The notes under the pieces: model-generated
What the model saw: only the letters and a program-made list of their open reading frames with translations
Database searches by the model: none
Told to the model about the DNA's origin: nothing
Translations under genes and position numbers: made by a program
Origin: Ornithinimicrobium avium
Lineage (GTDB): Bacteria > Actinomycetota > Actinomycetes > Actinomycetales > Dermatophilaceae
Direction: 5' to 3'
Assembly: GCF_003351765.1 (NCBI RefSeq)
Contig: NZ_CP031229.1
Location: forward strand, 3,100,001 to 3,164,000
DNA length: 64,000 bases
Shown: piece after piece, positions 31,252 to 40,353 of the stretch
Layout of the letters: each line of letters opens with the position of its first letter
Numbering within the stretch: the first letter of the stretch is position 1

Positions 31252-31335
31252 TGGCTGTGCTCCGCACGGCCGGGGCCGTACGCAGCGACCGCAAGAATAA
31301 CCCACACCCGCGGCAGCGACCGAATCCGTGCCGGG

Positions 31336-32322
31336 TCAGGACCTTGGCAGCAGGGTCAGCAGGGTGGCCTCGGGCCGGCAGCAGAACCGGAACGGCGTGT
31401 ACGGGTTGCCGCCCAGCCCGGCCGAGACGTGCAGCCACGCGGCGTCGCCGGGCGCCGTGCGCGACGGTGCGTGCCCCGCGCCCGGCCACCACCGCGACAA
31501 CCCGGCGACCCTGCCCGTGTCGAGGTCGCAGTTGGTCACCAGCGCCCCGTAGAACGGCACCTGCAGCTGCCCGCCGTGGGTGTGCCCCGCGATCAGCAGC
31601 CGGGCACCGTCGGCGGACATCGCGTCGAGCACCCGCTGGTAGGGCGCGTGCGTCACCCCGATCGTCAGGTCGGCGTCGGTCGCGGCCGGCCCGGCCACGG
31701 ACGGGTAGTCGTCGTAGCGCAGGTGCGGGTCGTCGACGCCCACGAGCTCCAGCCGCACCCCGGCCACCTCCAGGCGGGTGCGGGCGTTGGTGAGGTCGAC
31801 CCAGCCGCGCGAGGTCAGGCCGTGCACCAGGTCCTGCGTGGGCAGCCGGCGCGGGTCGTTCGCCACGTCCGGACCCGGGCCGTGCTGCCCGGGCTCCGCC
31901 GGTCCGGTGCGCACCGGCTTGGGGTGGCTGTCGTCGAAGTAGCGCAGCGGGTTCCTGGGGCGGGGGCCGAAGTAGTCGTTGCTGCCCAGCACGAACGCAC
32001 CCGGCACGCCGAGCAGCCCGTCGAAGGACTCCAGCAGTGCCGGTACCGCCTCGGGGTCGGCCAGGTTGTCACCGGTGTCGATCACCAGGTCGGGGCGCAG
32101 GGCGGCCAGCCCGGCGACCCAGTCCCGCTTCATCCGCTGGCGGGGCACCAGGTGCAGGTCGGACAGGTGCAGGATCCGTAGCGGCAGCGCCCCGGCCGGC
32201 AGGCAGGGCACGTCCACGCGTCGCAGCACGAAGAGTCGCGGCTCCACCCACGTCGCGTAGGCGGCGGCACCTGCCGCCAGGACCGCGCCCGTGCCGAGCG
32301 CACGCCATACCGATCCGACCAT
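31336..32322 (-). CDS. Membrane-anchored metallophosphoesterase (Rv3683-like)
   Basis: 328 residues from ATG 32322. One N-terminal membrane anchor (VWRALGTGAVLAAGAAAYAT) precedes the calcineurin-like phosphoesterase fold: ILHLSDLHLVP (DxH), VIDTGDNLA (GD), GVPGAFVLGSNDYF (GND/E), VGVTHAPYQ and LIAGHTHGGQL (GHTHGGQ). It is a two-metal hydrolase acting on an extracytoplasmic or membrane-near phosphoester; the substrate is unknown. The position between tRNA-Pro and the class A PBP matches the M. tuberculosis Rv3683 locus. Confidence 0.9.
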   Translation of the reverse strand: MVGSVWRALGTGAVLAAGAAAYATWVEPRLFVLRRVDVPCLPAGALPLRILHLSDLHLVPRQRMKRDWVAGLAALRPDLVIDTGDNLADPEAVPALLESFDGLLGVPGAFVLGSNDYFGPRPRNPLRYFDDSHPKPVRTGPAEPGQHGPGPDVANDPRRLPTQDLVHGLTSRGWVDLTNARTRLEVAGVRLELVGVDDPHLRYDDYPSVAGPAATDADLTIGVTHAPYQRVLDAMSADGARLLIAGHTHGGQLQVPFYGALVTNCDLDTGRVAGLSRWWPGAGHAPSRTAPGDAAWLHVSAGLGGNPYTPFRFCCRPEATLLTLLPRS

Positions 32323-32394
32323 GTCCTGATCCTCGCAGGTGGAACCTGTGCAAACCCGGTGCCCTCCGTCCGGCCGGGTGAGAGACTGACGTCC

Positions 32395-32865
32395 ATGACC
32401 ACGCCCCAGCAGGCCGGACTCAAGGCGACCCTCCAGAGCGACCTCACCGAGGCCATGCGCGCCAGGGACCGGGTGCGGGCGGCCACGATCCGGATGGCGC
32501 TGACCGCGGTCTCGACCGAGGAGGTCGCCGGCAAGGCGCACCGGGAGCTGACCGAGGAGGAGGTCCTCAAGGTCGTGGCCAAGGAGGCCAAGAAGCGGCG
32601 CGAGGCCGCCGAGGCCTACATCGGCGCAGCGCGTCCCGAGCTCGCCGAGCAGGAGGAGGCCGAGCTGGCGGTGCTCGAGGCCTACCTGCCTGCCCAGCTC
32701 GAGGACGCCGAGCTGGCACGCCTGGCGCAGGAGTCCGTCGCCGAGCTCGGTGTCTCCGGCTTGGCCGCGATGGGCCAGGTCATGAAGGTCGTCCAGGCCA
32801 AGGTGGCCGGCCGCGCCGAGGGCGGCCGGGTGGCCGCCGCGGTGCGGACGGCTCTCGGCGCCTGA
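32395..32865 (+). CDS. GatB/YqeY domain protein
   Basis: 156 residues from ATG 32395; GAGACT 7 bases upstream suggests a leaderless mRNA. Family features: LKATLQSDLTEAMRARDRVR, ATIRMALTAVSTEEVAGKAH, REAAEAYIGAARPELAEQEE, LEAYLPAQLEDAELARLAQE and the C-terminal AMGQVMKVVQAKVAGRAEGG. YqeY is a stand-alone copy of the tRNA-binding helical and tail domains of GatB; its cellular role is unproven, though tRNA-related. Divergent from the phosphoesterase gene, convergent with the PBP gene. Confidence 0.9.
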   Translation: MTTPQQAGLKATLQSDLTEAMRARDRVRAATIRMALTAVSTEEVAGKAHRELTEEEVLKVVAKEAKKRREAAEAYIGAARPELAEQEEAELAVLEAYLPAQLEDAELARLAQESVAELGVSGLAAMGQVMKVVQAKVAGRAEGGRVAAAVRTALGA

Positions 32866-32937
32866 CGGGCACCCGTCCCTCGCCGCTCAGCGCTCGTCCG
32901 GCAGGCAGGCCCCGGCCGTCACCCGGCGGGGCAGGGC

Positions 32938-35583
32938 TTAGTCATCGCCCGGCGGGCTGGGTGGACGGTCTCCACCGCCGCCACCCCGGCCACCGCCTTC
33001 GTCGCCACCGCCGTCAGAGGGCGGTGGCGCGGTCGGCGGAGCCGACGGCGGTGGTGCAGCCTCGTCGTCGTTCGACGGCGGTGGGGACGGCTGGGACGGC
33101 TGGGACGGCGGGAGCGGCTGGGACGGCGGGAGCGGCTGGGACGGCGGGAGCGGTTGGGACGGCTGCGTCGGCTGGGTGACCACCGGGGGTGGGGGCGGGG
33201 GCGCGGTACCGGTCGACACGTGGAGCACCACCGGCGTCGAGGTGAGGATCGAGCTGCCGATGCCGGGCGTGGTGTAGACCACGGTGCCAGCCGCCTGGCC
33301 GGAGGAGACGTCCTGGGTGGAGGCTGTCAGGCCGGTCTCCTCGAGCTTCTTCTTGGCGCTCGCGACGTCCAGGCCGATGACCGAGGGAATCGTCAAGCGC
33401 TTGCCGTTCAGGATCTCCGAGGAGGGCTTCTCCCAGTCCTCGATCGGCATGCCCTCGGACGCCATGTCCATGATCCGCTTCCAGGTGGGGGCCGCCAGCG
33501 ATGAGCCATAGAGGACCCCGTCGACGTAGGTGTCCCCGATCTGCAGGTCCTCGCGGTCGGCCCCGGCAGGGGCGCCGGTCGGGACGCCGATGAACACCGC
33601 GATCGAGAGCTGCTTGGTGAAGCCGGCGAACCAGGTGTGGCTGGAGTTGTTGTTCGTGCCGGTCTTGCCGCCCGCCGGTCGGTCGCCCTCGAGGATCGCC
33701 TTCCATCCCGACCCCGCCGGGCTGACGACGCCCTTGAGCAGCTCGACCGCGCCGAGCGCGATCTCCTTGTCGATGACCCGCTCGCACTCGGGCAGGTCGA
33801 GCGGGAGCTCCTCGCCGTTGCTGTCGACGATCTTGGTCACCGGGACCGGCGGGCAGTAGACGCCGCCGGCGGCGAAGGTGGCGTAGGAGGAGGCCACGGT
33901 CATCGGCGAGGCGTAGTCAGCGCCCAGCACGATCGCCGGCGGGAACGGGGAGAACTGCTCACCGGTGCTGTCGTGCATGCCCATCCGGGTCATCGTCTCG
34001 ATGATGTCGCAGGTGCCGACCTGGGAGGCCAGCGTCGCGAAGGCGGTGTTGATCGACAGCGAGGTGGCCTTGCGCAGGCTGATCTCGGGCTCGTGGTTCT
34101 CGTCGGCGGCGTTGCGGACGGTCCAGTAGTCCTCTCCGATCGTGCAGCCCTTCTGGAAGTCGTCCTTGGTGAACACGGCGACGGGGTGGGTCTGCCCGTC
34201 CGGCACCTGCGGGTCGGCCGGGTTGTTGATCCACACGCCCTTGGAGTCGGCCAGTTGGGGTGTGGGCAGGTCGATCTCGGCCTCGACCGGCACGCCCTTC
34301 TCCAGGGCGGTGACGACCGTGTAGGCCTTGGCGACCGAGCCCAGCTCGAACCCGCCGGGGCCGCCGTAGGCGGAGTCGACGTTCCAGTCCACGGAGGTCT
34401 GTCGGACCTTGTCCCCGGACCCGTCGAAGGTGTACTGGCTCGACTGGTTGAAGGCCAGCACCTTGCCGGTGCCCGGCTCGATGATCGTGGCTGCCGAGCC
34501 GAGGTTGTACTTGTTCTTCGGGGTGGTCTCGCGCAGGATCTTGCGCAACTTCTTGGACAGGTCCGACTCGAGGGTCGTGGTGACCGTCAGGCCGCCGGTG
34601 TTCAGCCTCTCCTCGCGCTCGGCCTCGGTGGCGCCGAGGGCGGGCTGACGCAGCAGCCAGGCGGTGACGTAGTCGCAGAAGTAGGGGTTCAGGGAGTTGA
34701 TGCAGGAGCGCTGGCTGTCGGTCAGGTCCAGCTCGATCTTGCTGGCCTTGGCCTTCTTCCACTCCTTCTCGGTGATCAGGTCCTGGGCGTACATCTTGTC
34801 CAGGACGGTGTTGCGCCGCCCGGTCGCCAGCTCCACGTTCGCCACCGGGTTGGTCGCCGTGGGGGAGCGGACGATCCCCGCCAGGGTGGCGGACTGCGCG
34901 ATGCTCAGGTCCTTGGCGTGCACGTTGAAGTAGTGCCGGGCCGCGGCCTCGACCCCGTAGACGTGGTCGCCGTAGAAGGACAGGTTGAGGTAGCCGGTGA
35001 GGATCTCGTCCTTGGTGAGGCGCTCCTCGAGGGTGACGGCATACTTCAGCTCGCGCAGCTTGCGGACGTAGCCCTCCATGCCCGAGCGGGCCTCGACCTT
35101 GCGCAGGGCCTCCTCGTCACGGTCCTTGAGCGCCTCGTCCTTGAGCGCCAGCTTGATGTACTGCTGGGTCAGCGTCGAGCCGCCCTGGGTGGTCTCGCTG
35201 GTGGCGTTGGAGACGACCGCGCGGGCAAGAGCCTCGACGTCGAGACCTCCGTGCTGGTAGAAGCGCTCGTCCTCGATCGCGACCTGCGCGTCCTTCATGT
35301 TCTGGGAGATGTCCTTGCTCTCCACGATGATGCGGTTCTGCTCGGCGGGAGTCGCCAGCACCCGGCCGTCGGCGGTGAGGATCTTGGACTGCTGGGCCAG
35401 CGGGTTCTGGTCGAGGTCGCCGGGCAGTCGCTCGAACATGCCGACGCCCTCACGGGCGGCGAGCCCGGCGGCGCCGACGACGGGCGCGACGAGGCCGGCG
35501 CCGATGACCCCCATCAGCATCGCGACAGCGAGGAACACCCCCAGCAGCGAGGTGACCCTGGCGACGGTCAAGGCAGAGCGCAT
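32938..35583 (-). CDS. Class A penicillin-binding protein with PASTA domain (PonA2-like)
   Basis: 881 residues. An N-terminal membrane anchor (LGVFLAVAMLMGVIGAGLVA) is followed by the glycosyltransferase domain (EDERFYQHGGLDVEALARA near residue 100, TQGGSTLTQQYIKLAL, RKLRELKYAVTLE, GYLNLSFYG). The transpeptidase domain has SVAK near 416, SLSIN and GGKTGTNNNSSHTWFAG near 638. One PASTA domain follows (LTIPSVIGLDVASAKKKLEE). The C-terminus is a low-complexity Pro/Ser/Gly tail with 18-bp tandem repeats. It polymerises and cross-links peptidoglycan outside the membrane. Mycobacterial PonA2 has the same layout and neighbours. Confidence 0.95.
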   Translation of the reverse strand: MRSALTVARVTSLLGVFLAVAMLMGVIGAGLVAPVVGAAGLAAREGVGMFERLPGDLDQNPLAQQSKILTADGRVLATPAEQNRIIVESKDISQNMKDAQVAIEDERFYQHGGLDVEALARAVVSNATSETTQGGSTLTQQYIKLALKDEALKDRDEEALRKVEARSGMEGYVRKLRELKYAVTLEERLTKDEILTGYLNLSFYGDHVYGVEAAARHYFNVHAKDLSIAQSATLAGIVRSPTATNPVANVELATGRRNTVLDKMYAQDLITEKEWKKAKASKIELDLTDSQRSCINSLNPYFCDYVTAWLLRQPALGATEAEREERLNTGGLTVTTTLESDLSKKLRKILRETTPKNKYNLGSAATIIEPGTGKVLAFNQSSQYTFDGSGDKVRQTSVDWNVDSAYGGPGGFELGSVAKAYTVVTALEKGVPVEAEIDLPTPQLADSKGVWINNPADPQVPDGQTHPVAVFTKDDFQKGCTIGEDYWTVRNAADENHEPEISLRKATSLSINTAFATLASQVGTCDIIETMTRMGMHDSTGEQFSPFPPAIVLGADYASPMTVASSYATFAAGGVYCPPVPVTKIVDSNGEELPLDLPECERVIDKEIALGAVELLKGVVSPAGSGWKAILEGDRPAGGKTGTNNNSSHTWFAGFTKQLSIAVFIGVPTGAPAGADREDLQIGDTYVDGVLYGSSLAAPTWKRIMDMASEGMPIEDWEKPSSEILNGKRLTIPSVIGLDVASAKKKLEETGLTASTQDVSSGQAAGTVVYTTPGIGSSILTSTPVVLHVSTGTAPPPPPPVVTQPTQPSQPLPPSQPLPPSQPLPPSQPSQPSPPPSNDDEAAPPPSAPPTAPPPSDGGGDEGGGRGGGGGDRPPSPPGDD
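33101..33154. repeat. Three 18-bp tandem repeats in the PBP tail
   Basis: Unit TGGGACGGCGGGAGCGGC, third copy with one change; encodes PLPPSQ repeats. The flanking sequence holds further shortened units, so repeat number is likely to vary between strains. Confidence 0.85.
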
Positions 35584-35619
35584 CCCACTACGGTACGGGA
35601 ACTTCCTGGGGAACTGCCC

Positions 35620-36408
35620 TCACCGACGGTCCAGCAGGCCCTCGATCCCGGCGACCAGCACCCCGTGCGCAGGATCCTCCGGGTCGATCAGCGGGAAGTG
35701 CCCGACGCCCTCCACCCGCACCAGCCGGTCGCGCCCGGGCGTGCCGGCGGCCGCCCACCAGGAGTCGGCGACCTGTTCGGGCACCTGCTCGTCCGCGGTC
35801 CCGTGCACGACGACCACGGGGTATGGGGTGCGCCCCAGGAGAGCGGGGTCCGCCGCGGCGTAGCGCTCGGGCACCTCGGTCGAGGGACCGCCCATCAGGT
35901 CGACCGCCGCTCCGTCGTCCAGGCCGAGCTCCGCCACGAGGGACAGGTCGAGGCAGCCGGCGAGGCTCACCGCCCCGGCGACGGGGGCCAGGTCGGTCCC
36001 GGGGCAGGCCGCGTCCTGGTGCAGCAGCCAGACCGAGAGGTGACCCCCGGCGGAGTGCCCGACGAGGACCACCGGCACGGCGCCACCCACGTGCCGCCGC
36101 ACCGTCAGCAGCGCCGCGGCCACGTCGTCGAAGGTCCCCGGCCACCCGCCTCCGGGCATCCCGGAGCGGGCGTACTCGACGAGCGCGACCCCATACCCCC
36201 GGGCGCGCAGCGCTCCCGCCAGCGGGCGCAGGTGGGCGCGGTCCCACTCGGCGCGCCAGAAGCCGCCGTGCACGAGCACGACCCAGGCGCGCGGCGTCCG
36301 GCGCGCAGCGGTGTAGAGGTCGACCAGCTGCGCGGGCCGCCCGCCGTAGGCCAGGGTCGCGTCCGGCTCCGGGCCGGGCCGGTCGAGGATGCCGCGGTCG
36401 GGGCTCAC
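35620..36408 (-). CDS. Alpha/beta-hydrolase, esterase/BD-FAE-like
   Basis: 262 residues from GTG 36408 with AGGACT upstream. The oxyanion motif HGGFW (VVLVHGGFWRAEWDRAHLRP), nucleophile elbow GHSAGGHLS, catalytic Asp in VVVVHGTADEQVP and His in VEGVGHFPLIDP are all in order. The pattern is that of prolyl-oligopeptidase-like esterases and kynurenine-formamidase relatives; no signal peptide. It lies 36 bases before the PBP gene on the same strand and may be co-transcribed. In mycobacteria this place is taken by a WhiB regulator and ArsA-like ATPases, which are absent here. Confidence 0.85.
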   Translation of the reverse strand: MSPDRGILDRPGPEPDATLAYGGRPAQLVDLYTAARRTPRAWVVLVHGGFWRAEWDRAHLRPLAGALRARGYGVALVEYARSGMPGGGWPGTFDDVAAALLTVRRHVGGAVPVVLVGHSAGGHLSVWLLHQDAACPGTDLAPVAGAVSLAGCLDLSLVAELGLDDGAAVDLMGGPSTEVPERYAAADPALLGRTPYPVVVVHGTADEQVPEQVADSWWAAAGTPGRDRLVRVEGVGHFPLIDPEDPAHGVLVAGIEGLLDRR

Positions 36409-36464
36409 GGGGGAAGTCCTACCACGCCGGTGGCGGCGCCCGGGTGAGCGGTAGTGTCGGGCGC

Positions 36465-36626
36465 ATGAGCAACGCGCAGTGGGAGTACTCCACGGTCCCC
36501 CTCATCATCCATGCGACCAAGCAGATCCTCGACCAGTGGGGCGAGGACGGCTGGGAGCTGGTCCAGGTCATCCCCGGCCCGGACGGCACCAACCCGGTCG
36601 CCTACCTCAAGCGGCAGAAGGGCTGA
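36465..36626 (+). CDS. DUF4177 family small protein (Rv3678A-like)
   Basis: 53 residues; the ATG lies 7 bases after TAGTGT (36452-36457), so probably leaderless. WEYSTVPLIIHATKQILDQW, GEDGWELVQVIPGP and AYLKRQKG are the DUF4177 hallmarks. This small conserved protein precedes RidA in actinomycetes and its function is unknown. ridA starts 5 bases after its stop. Confidence 0.85.
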   Translation: MSNAQWEYSTVPLIIHATKQILDQWGEDGWELVQVIPGPDGTNPVAYLKRQKG

Positions 36627-36631
36627 CCCTG

Positions 36632-37105
36632 ATGAGCACAGTCGAGCAGCGGCTCTCCGAGCTGGGCCACACCGTCCCCGAGGTGGCCGCGCCGGTGGCC
36701 GCCTACGTCCCCGCCGTGCAGCACGGCGACATGGTCTTCACCTCCGGCCAGCTGCCCTTCGTCGACGGCAAGCTGCCGGCGACCGGCAAGGTCGGCGAGG
36801 GTGAGGGCCTGGTGTCGCCGGACGAGGCCAAGAAGATGGCCGAGCTGTGCGCCCTCAACGCCATCGCGGCGGTGAAGTCCGTCGTCGGCGACCTGGAGAA
36901 GGTCGTGCGGGTGGTCAAGGTCGTCGGCTTCGTGGCCAGCGACCCGGCCTTCACCGGGCAGCCCGGCGTCGTCAACGGTGCTTCCGAGCTCCTCGGCACG
37001 GCTTTCGGCGACGCGGGTGTGCACGCCCGGTCGGCGGTCGGCGTGGCGGCCCTGCCGATGGACACCCCGGTCGAGGTCGAGATCACCGTCGCCGTCCGCG
37101 ACTGA
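36632..37105 (+). CDS. RidA/YjgF-family protein
   Basis: 157 residues from ATG 36632 (MSTVEQRLSELGHTVPEVAA). The family core is visible in FTSGQLPFVDGKLPATGKVG, LNAIAAVKSVVGDLEKVVRV, VNGASELLGTAFGDAG, and HARSAVGVAALPMDTPVEVE, the last containing the Arg that binds the carboxylate of imine substrates. RidA proteins deaminate reactive enamines/imines released by PLP enzymes; this longer subtype matches Rv3678c. Second gene of the DUF4177-RidA-NUDIX-MBL operon. Confidence 0.9.
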   Translation: MSTVEQRLSELGHTVPEVAAPVAAYVPAVQHGDMVFTSGQLPFVDGKLPATGKVGEGEGLVSPDEAKKMAELCALNAIAAVKSVVGDLEKVVRVVKVVGFVASDPAFTGQPGVVNGASELLGTAFGDAGVHARSAVGVAALPMDTPVEVEITVAVRD

Positions 37106-37112
37106 CGTCGTC

Positions 37113-37991
37113 GTGGTCGACCTGGGCGTGGTCGAGGGGCCGGTCCGCGACTTCGCCATGCCGCCGGTCGTCGAGGAGCAGACGCGGGCCTGGCTGGCCA
37201 CGGCCGAGCCCGAGCGCCGCGCGGCCGTGCCCAGGCCGTCGTCGACGGTGATGATCCTGCGCGACAGGTCCGACGGCGGGGCCGGCGTGGAGGTCTTCGT
37301 GCTGCGCAGGGCCTCCTCGATGCCCTTCGCGCCGGGCATGGTGGCCTTCCCCGGGGGCGGCGTCGACCCCCGTGACGCCGACCCGGACGTGCCGTGGGCC
37401 GGTCCGACCCCGCAGGCGTGGGCGCGGCGTCTGGGCACCGACGAGGCGGTGGCCCGCGAGCTGGTGGGCGCCGCCGCGCGCGAGGTCTTCGAGGAGTGCG
37501 GGGTGCTGCTCGCCGGTCCGAGCCCCGAGGAGGTGGTCGCGGACCTGACCGACCGGTCCTGGGAGGTGGAGCGACTCCGGGTGCTGGGCCGGGAGCAGGG
37601 GTTCGGCGAGCTCCTCACACGCCTGGGCCTGGTGCTGCGCAGCGACCTGCTCTCCCTGCGCGGGCACTGGACGACACCGGTGTGCGAGCCACGGCGCTAC
37701 GACACCCGGTTCTTCGCCGCCCGGCTGCCCCAGGGGCAGCGGGCCGCGAACCTGACCACCGAGGCCGAGCGGGTCGCCTGGGCAAGGCCGGGGGCCGTCC
37801 TCGTCGCCCAGCGCGAGGGTCGCGAGCTGCTGCTGCCGCCGACCCAGGTGATGCTCGAGCAGCTCGCCGCGGTCGAGGACCTGGACTCCTGGCTCGCCGG
37901 AGTCCCGCCGGTCGTGCGGATCCAGCCCTGGCCCGTCGAGCGCGACGGTGCCCTGTGGATGCGCTGTCCCGCGCAGGTCGCAGGGGTATGA
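37113..37991 (+). CDS. NUDIX hydrolase
   Basis: About 292 residues if GTG 37113 is used (GTG 37128 is the alternative). The NUDIX region reads RASSMPFAPGMVAFPGGGVD, then after an insertion ARELVGAAAREVFEECGVLL, i.e. the RExxEExG helix. Phosphate-anhydride hydrolysis is expected; the substrate cannot be named. It begins 8 bases after ridA and its stop overlaps the next start (ATGA), so it is firmly within the operon. Confidence 0.85.
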   Translation: MVDLGVVEGPVRDFAMPPVVEEQTRAWLATAEPERRAAVPRPSSTVMILRDRSDGGAGVEVFVLRRASSMPFAPGMVAFPGGGVDPRDADPDVPWAGPTPQAWARRLGTDEAVARELVGAAAREVFEECGVLLAGPSPEEVVADLTDRSWEVERLRVLGREQGFGELLTRLGLVLRSDLLSLRGHWTTPVCEPRRYDTRFFAARLPQGQRAANLTTEAERVAWARPGAVLVAQREGRELLLPPTQVMLEQLAAVEDLDSWLAGVPPVVRIQPWPVERDGALWMRCPAQVAGV

Positions 37992-38821
37992 AGCCGCTCG
38001 CCGCCGCGGACCCCTCCTGGCAGGGCGGAGCGTGGGGGGAGCGGGCACACTGCGTGCTCTGCCCCAACCCCTCGCCGATGACCCTGGAGGGCACCAACAC
38101 CTGGGTGCTGGCCGAGCCCGGCAGCAGCCAGGTGGTCGTCGTCGACTCCGGGCCGCTGGACGAGGACCACCTGCGTGCGGTGCTCGACCACGTCGCCGGG
38201 CAGGACGCGCGCGTCGCCCTCACCCTGCTCACCCACCACCACGACGACCACGCCGAGTCGGCCGGCCGGTGGGCGGAGCTGACCGGCGCCCCCGTGCGGG
38301 CCGTCGGCGGGGGCCACGACGACCTCGCCGACGGCGAGGTGCTGGCCGTCGGCGGCCTGGAGCTGGTCGTCGTCCCCACGCCTGGTCACACCGGGGACTC
38401 GATCTCCTTCCTGCTGCCCGCCGAGCAGGTGCTCCTCACCGGTGACACGGTCCTGGGCCGGGGGACCACGGTGGTGGCCTACCCGGACGGCGACCTCACC
38501 TCATACCTGGAGTCCCTGGAGCGGCTGCGCCGGCTCGGCGGGTCCGGCGCGATGGCCAGCATCGCGCCGGGCCACGGGCCGGGCGTGCCGGACGCGGCCG
38601 GGACGGTGGAGCACTACTGGACCCACCGTCACGAGCGTCTGGACCAGGTCCGGGCCGCGCTGCTCGAGCTCGAGGGCCCGACGGCGGGGCGACCCGCCCC
38701 GGACGGACGCGACCTCGCCGACCGGGTCGTGGAGGCGGTCTACGCCGACGTGCCGCACGCGGTGTGGCCGGCCGCCAGGCTCAGCGTCCTGGCCCAGCTC
38801 GACTACCTCGGACGTCTCTGA
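37988..38821 (+). CDS. MBL-fold metallohydrolase (Rv3677c-like, LACTB2-type)
   Basis: 277 residues from ATG 37988, overlapping the NUDIX stop. Metal-binding motif THHHDDHAES, then VPTPGHTGDSISFLLP, LLTGDTVLGRGTTVV and ASIAPGHGPGVPDAAG give the full metal-ligand set. The C-terminal helical extension (YWTHRHERLDQVRAALLE) is that of LACTB2-like hydrolases, some of which are endoribonucleases. The gene converges on crp with a 36-base gap. Substrate not determined. Confidence 0.9.
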   Translation: MKPLAAADPSWQGGAWGERAHCVLCPNPSPMTLEGTNTWVLAEPGSSQVVVVDSGPLDEDHLRAVLDHVAGQDARVALTLLTHHHDDHAESAGRWAELTGAPVRAVGGGHDDLADGEVLAVGGLELVVVPTPGHTGDSISFLLPAEQVLLTGDTVLGRGTTVVAYPDGDLTSYLESLERLRRLGGSGAMASIAPGHGPGVPDAAGTVEHYWTHRHERLDQVRAALLELEGPTAGRPAPDGRDLADRVVEAVYADVPHAVWPAARLSVLAQLDYLGRL

Positions 38822-38857
38822 GCCCAGGCCCCCGAAGGGTGGAGAGGGCGCAGCCGA

Positions 38858-39544
38858 TCAGCGCGCGCGCCGGTGCAGGCGCTCGAGGTCCAGCAGCGTG
38901 ACCGACTTGGCGCCGAGCGTGACCCAGCCCCGGTGGGCGAAGTCAGCGAGCGCCTTGTTGACCGTCTCCCGGCTCGCGCCGACCAGCTGCGCCAGCTCCT
39001 CCTGGGTCAGCTCGTGGGCGACGTGCAGGCCCTCCTCGCTGCGTCGGCCGAAGCGGTCCGACAGGTCGAGCAGCGCCTTGGCCACGCGGCCGGGGACGTC
39101 GGTGAAGACCAGGTCGGACAGGCCCTCGTTGGTGCGGCGCAGCCGGTGCGCAAGCCCGGCGAGCATCTGCATGGCCACCTCGGGGTGGTCGGCCAGGAAG
39201 AGGCGCAGCGCGTCGTTGCCCAGCGAGACCAGCTCGGTCGTGGAGACCACGTGACCGGTGCTCAGGCGGGGGCCGGGGTCGAAGAGGCTCAGCTCGCCGA
39301 ACATCTCCCCCGGGCCGAGCACCGCCAGCAGGCTCTCCCGGCCGTCGGCCGAGCTGCGGGCGAGCTTGACCTTTCCGGTGAGGATGACGTAGAGCGAGTC
39401 GCCCGGATCGCCCTCGTGGAAGACCGACTCGCCCCGGGCGAGGCGGTGCGGCGTCATGGAGTCCAGGAGTCCTCGCGCCGACTCCTCGTCGAGCGCGGAG
39501 AACAGCGGAGCCTTCATCACGACTTGGCGGTCCACGAAGCCCAT
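38858..39544 (-). CDS. crp: CRP/FNR-family global regulator (Rv3676/CRP-like)
   Basis: 228 residues. The cyclic-nucleotide domain (APLFSALDEESARGLLDSMT, FHEGDPGDSLYVILTGKVKL) has the phosphate-binding cassette GEMFGELSLFDPGPRLSTGH, which keeps the Glu and Arg needed for cAMP. The winged HTH reads ELTQEELAQLVGASRETVNK with recognition helix ASRETVNKALADFAHRGWV. Family members control hundreds of genes in response to cAMP. Convergent with the MBL gene and divergent from nth, as in mycobacteria. Confidence 0.93.
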   Translation of the reverse strand: MGFVDRQVVMKAPLFSALDEESARGLLDSMTPHRLARGESVFHEGDPGDSLYVILTGKVKLARSSADGRESLLAVLGPGEMFGELSLFDPGPRLSTGHVVSTTELVSLGNDALRLFLADHPEVAMQMLAGLAHRLRRTNEGLSDLVFTDVPGRVAKALLDLSDRFGRRSEEGLHVAHELTQEELAQLVGASRETVNKALADFAHRGWVTLGAKSVTLLDLERLHRRAR

Positions 39545-39609
39545 AGTGCCACTTCCCGCCCCGGCCGGGCGGCGGCGGGTGTGTCGCGGGTCACGTCTAG
39601 GCTGGGCGG

Positions 39610-40353
39610 GTGACCGGCAGCGACGTGGAGAATAAGACCGGGGGCGGGACGAGGACCGAGGAGACGCCGCTGGCGCTGACCCGCCGCGCCCGGCGGATGT
39701 ACAGGGTGCTCGCCGAGCGCTACCCCGACGCCCGCGCCGAGCTGGACTTCACCGACGCCTACCAGCTGCTCGTGGCCACCGTCCTGTCGGCGCAGACCAC
39801 CGACGTCCGGGTCAACGGGGTGACGCCCACGCTCTTCGCCCGCTTTCCCGACGCTGCGGCGCTGGCGGGGGCGGACCGCACCGAGGTGGAGACGATCATC
39901 CAACCGACCGGCTTCTTCCGGGCCAAGACCGACAGCCTGCTCAGGCTCGCCGCAGCGCTGGTCGAGCGCTACGACGGAGAGGTCCCGGGCCGTCTGAAGG
40001 ACCTCGTCACCCTTCCCGGCGTGGGCCGCAAGACGGCCAACGTGGTCCTGGGCAACGCCTTCGACGTGCCCGGCATCACGGTCGACACCCACTTCGGCCG
40101 GCTGGCGCGCCGCTTCGGCTGGACGGCCGAAGAAGACCCCGTCAAGGTCGAGCACGCCGTCGGCGGGCTCTTCCCCCGCAAGGAGTGGACCCAGCTCTCC
40201 CACGTCGTCATCTTCCACGGCCGCCGCACCTGCCACGCCCGCACTCCGGCCTGCGGCGCGTGCCCGGTGGCCCGGCTCTGCCCGTCCTACGGGATCGGCG
40301 AGACCGACCCGGCCCGCGCGGAGAAGCTGCTGCGCACGGGACCGCGGCCGTGA
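39610..40353 (+). CDS. nth: Endonuclease III
   Basis: 247 residues; GTG 39610 lies 6 bases after TAGGCT (39598-39603), so probably leaderless. The HhH-GPD fold carries LVATVLSAQTTDVRVNGVTP, the hairpin LPGVGRKTANVVLGNAF with catalytic Lys, the catalytic Asp in ITVDTHFGRLARR, and the iron-sulfur cluster cysteines CHARTPACGACPVARLC. It removes oxidised pyrimidines and nicks abasic sites. Its stop overlaps the NUDIX start (GTGA). Confidence 0.95.
   Translation: MTGSDVENKTGGGTRTEETPLALTRRARRMYRVLAERYPDARAELDFTDAYQLLVATVLSAQTTDVRVNGVTPTLFARFPDAAALAGADRTEVETIIQPTGFFRAKTDSLLRLAAALVERYDGEVPGRLKDLVTLPGVGRKTANVVLGNAFDVPGITVDTHFGRLARRFGWTAEEDPVKVEHAVGGLFPRKEWTQLSHVVIFHGRRTCHARTPACGACPVARLCPSYGIGETDPARAEKLLRTGPRP

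Noticed and set aside
33101..33154. CRISPR array
   Set aside because: The repeats are 18 bp, contiguous without spacers and encode PLPPSQ in the PBP tail. The 23-bp repeats at 47788 also have no spacers. No cas genes are seen.
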